From the NCBI GenBank assembly GCA_030151765.1, contig JASLCW010000420.1, forward strand, positions 1 through 7,138: a stretch of DNA of 7,138 bases, written 5' to 3'. This document shows positions 6,282 through 7,138 of the stretch, one piece after another; within the stretch, counting starts at the first letter, position 1, and each line of letters begins with the position of its first letter. The stretch comes from Marmoricola sp. (GTDB lineage Bacteria; Actinomycetota; Actinomycetes; Propionibacteriales; Nocardioidaceae). Made by a program: the position numbers and the translations under genes. Below the pieces are notes generated by a model. It ran no database searches, had not been told where the DNA came from, and saw nothing but the letters and a program-made list of their open reading frames with translations.

Positions 6282-6901
6282 ATCGACGTACGGCGCTGCT
6301 GGTCGCGGTGGTGGTCGTGGCGATCGTGGCCGCCTTCTTCGCCGGCCGCCAGTCCCGCGATGCACCCGACCGGTCCCCGCAGCCGAGTGCCGTCGACACC
6401 GGTTTCGCGCAGGACATGGCGACGCATCACGAACAGGCGGTGCTGATGGCGATCCTGGCGCTGGGCCGCGCGCGGACCGCCGTACGAGGAATCGCGGAGG
6501 CGATCCTGACCAACCAGAGTCAGGAGATCGGTCTCTTCCGCGGCTGGCTCCGGCTGTGGGGCGAGCCGGGTGTCGCGCCGCACCCGATGGCATGGATGGG
6601 GCATTCGATGGCCGGGATGCCGGGGATGAAGGCATCGTCGATGCCCGGCATGGCGACCCCGGCCCAGCTCGATCGGCTCTATCGCCTGCAGGGCAAGGCC
6701 TTCGACGTGCTCTTCCTCAAGCTGATGATCCGGCACCACCAGGGTGGCCTGCTGATGACCAAGGCGGTCCTGGCCGACCGGATCCTGCCGACGACGCGGA
6801 CCGCGGCTCAGTCGATCAGTGCCGAGCAGATCGAGGACATCGGCACCATGCGCGCCCTGCTCGCCGCCGACGGCGGTACGCCGCTCCCCGCGCCCGGCTG
6901 A
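6278..6901 (+). CDS. Membrane-anchored DUF305 protein with Met/His-rich segment
   Basis: GTG 6278 overlaps the LVIVD stop as GTGA and gives 207 residues; GTG 6266 (MAEAVNRR...) is an alternative start. An uncleaved anchor or signal lies at about 5-22 (TALLVAVVVVAIVAAFFAG). The extracytoplasmic part has the two DUF305 hallmark motifs: FAQDMATHHEQAV (43-55) and MIRHHQGGLLM (150-160), each within a helix, consistent with the ferritin-like four-helix fold of this family. Between them, residues 102-125 (HPMAWMGHSMAGMPGMK, then SSMPGM) contain eight Met and two His, the composition of periplasmic copper-binding stretches. DUF305 includes the cyanobacterial copper-resistance protein CopM, which supports a copper role. 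Metal identity remains inference. Downstream, only about 30 bases separate the stop from the oppositely transcribed SRP RNA gene. Confidence 0.9.
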   Translation: MNRRTALLVAVVVVAIVAAFFAGRQSRDAPDRSPQPSAVDTGFAQDMATHHEQAVLMAILALGRARTAVRGIAEAILTNQSQEIGLFRGWLRLWGEPGVAPHPMAWMGHSMAGMPGMKASSMPGMATPAQLDRLYRLQGKAFDVLFLKLMIRHHQGGLLMTKAVLADRILPTTRTAAQSISAEQIEDIGTMRALLAADGGTPLPAPG

Positions 6902-6930
6902 GGAAGGCGGCGCCGTCCGGGCAGACAAAG

Positions 6931-7020
6931 GCCCCTCGTGCACCCAACAGAGCCCGCCTGCCCTTGCTGCCTTCCGGCCCTGGGGGAGTTCAGCGAGGTG
7001 TCGCCGCACGAGGGGTTAGC
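6931..7020 (-). ncRNA. ffs: Signal recognition particle RNA, small bacterial (4.5S) type
   Basis: On the minus strand the RNA contains GGGCCGGAAGGCAGCAAGGG (complement of 6961-6980), the conserved domain IV of SRP RNA. Its GGAA tetraloop is at 6975-6972, followed by the asymmetric-loop GCAGCAAGG that Ffh binds. The ends CCCCTCGTGC (7015-7006) and GCACGAGGGG (6941-6932) pair perfectly over 10 bases, closing a single hairpin of about 90 nt without an Alu domain. After the closing stem come CC and the weak U-rich stretch UUUGUCU, which may help termination. Exact ends are estimated to within a few bases. The RNA joins Ffh to target membrane proteins co-translationally. Confidence 0.93.
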
Positions 7021-7024
7021 CCGA

Positions 7025-7054
7025 AGTCTAGGCATCCGATTTCGCAAGGGCCAA
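7025..7054 (-). promoter_or_regulatory. Candidate promoter of the SRP RNA gene
   Basis: Reading leftward, TTGGCC (7054-7049) and TAGACT (7030-7025) are separated by 18 bases. They match the housekeeping consensus 4/6 at -35 and fit TAnnnT at -10. Transcription would begin about 5-8 bases further, at 7020-7017, matching the inferred RNA 5' end. Support comes from position as well as sequence. Confidence 0.55.
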
Positions 7055-7070
7055 TCCGGGCCGGTAACCT
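7041..7070 (+). promoter_or_regulatory. Candidate promoter of tRNA-Ser, interlocked with the SRP RNA promoter
   Basis: TTCGCA (7041-7046) and TAACCT (7065-7070) have an 18-base spacer. TAACCT fits TAnnnT and ends 7 bases before the first tRNA base, so transcription would start at or just before the mature 5' end. The hexamers overlap the span of the leftward SRP RNA promoter. Confidence 0.5.
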
Positions 7071-7077
7071 GCTCCGC

Positions 7078-7138
7078 GGAGGTATCGCCTAGTGGCCTAT
7101 GGCGCTCGCTTGGAAAGCGGGTTGGGTTAACGCCCTCG
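7078..7138 (+). tRNA. tRNA-Ser (anticodon GGA), 3' part outside the window
   Basis: The acceptor 5' strand GGAGGTA (7078-7084) is followed by a D arm (GCC...GGC). The anticodon arm is CTCGC-TTGGAAA-GCGGG, a 7-base loop with anticodon GGA at 7112-7114, which reads serine codons UCC and UCU. After it, TTGGGTTAACGCCCTCG starts the long variable arm of type II tRNAs, with GGG/CCC pairing, as expected for serine. The window ends before the T arm and the acceptor 3' strand, so about 30 bases are missing. Closeness of tRNA-Ser(GGA) and the SRP RNA gene is familiar from other actinobacteria, often near dnaX; that gene is not in view. Confidence 0.93.

Overview
The window reads as chromosomal DNA of a high-GC Gram-positive bacterium (Actinomycetota). 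The signs are the strong G/C third-position bias, long spurious antisense frames, 4-base stop/start overlaps, an ECF sigma factor coupled to a membrane protein, a mycobacterial-type alpha-methylacyl-CoA racemase, and an actinobacterial SRP RNA next to a tRNA-Ser(GGA). I cannot name the genus; a member of Propionibacteriales or a neighbouring order is only a guess.

Left block (1-3074, + strand). This holds the 3' end of a polar amino-acid ABC transporter substrate-binding gene, its permease and its ATPase. The last two overlap by ATGA, so binding protein, permease and ATPase form one operon. After a 42-base gap containing a perfect 6-5-6 palindrome comes a class III CoA-transferase-fold gene. 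It is very probably an alpha-methylacyl-CoA racemase, because its catalytic His/Asp/Glu have exactly the spacing of the Mycobacterium tuberculosis enzyme.

Spacer (3075-3269). No gene is visible here. It holds a roughly 96-bp noncoding element rich in inverted repeats, with near-perfect 16-bp ends, an internal 16-bp hairpin and competing pairings. Next to it is a long GC-rich hairpin that probably ends the leftward operon.

Middle block (3270-6901). A leftward pair (ECF-type sigma factor, then a single-pass membrane protein, ATGA overlap) is divergent from a rightward pair (exported LVIVD beta-propeller-like protein, then a membrane-anchored DUF305 protein, GTGA overlap). The sigma partner has a striking His/Pro-rich extracytoplasmic tail, and the DUF305 protein carries a Met/His-rich segment. 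Both compositions suit binding of copper or another transition metal outside the membrane. My main hypothesis is a metal-responsive sigma/anti-sigma switch beside its extracytoplasmic metal-handling output. This is inference and not shown by the sequence alone.

Right edge (6902-7138). A leftward small SRP RNA (4.5S-type) with a clear promoter-like region lies back to back with a rightward tRNA-Ser(GGA), which is cut by the window end.
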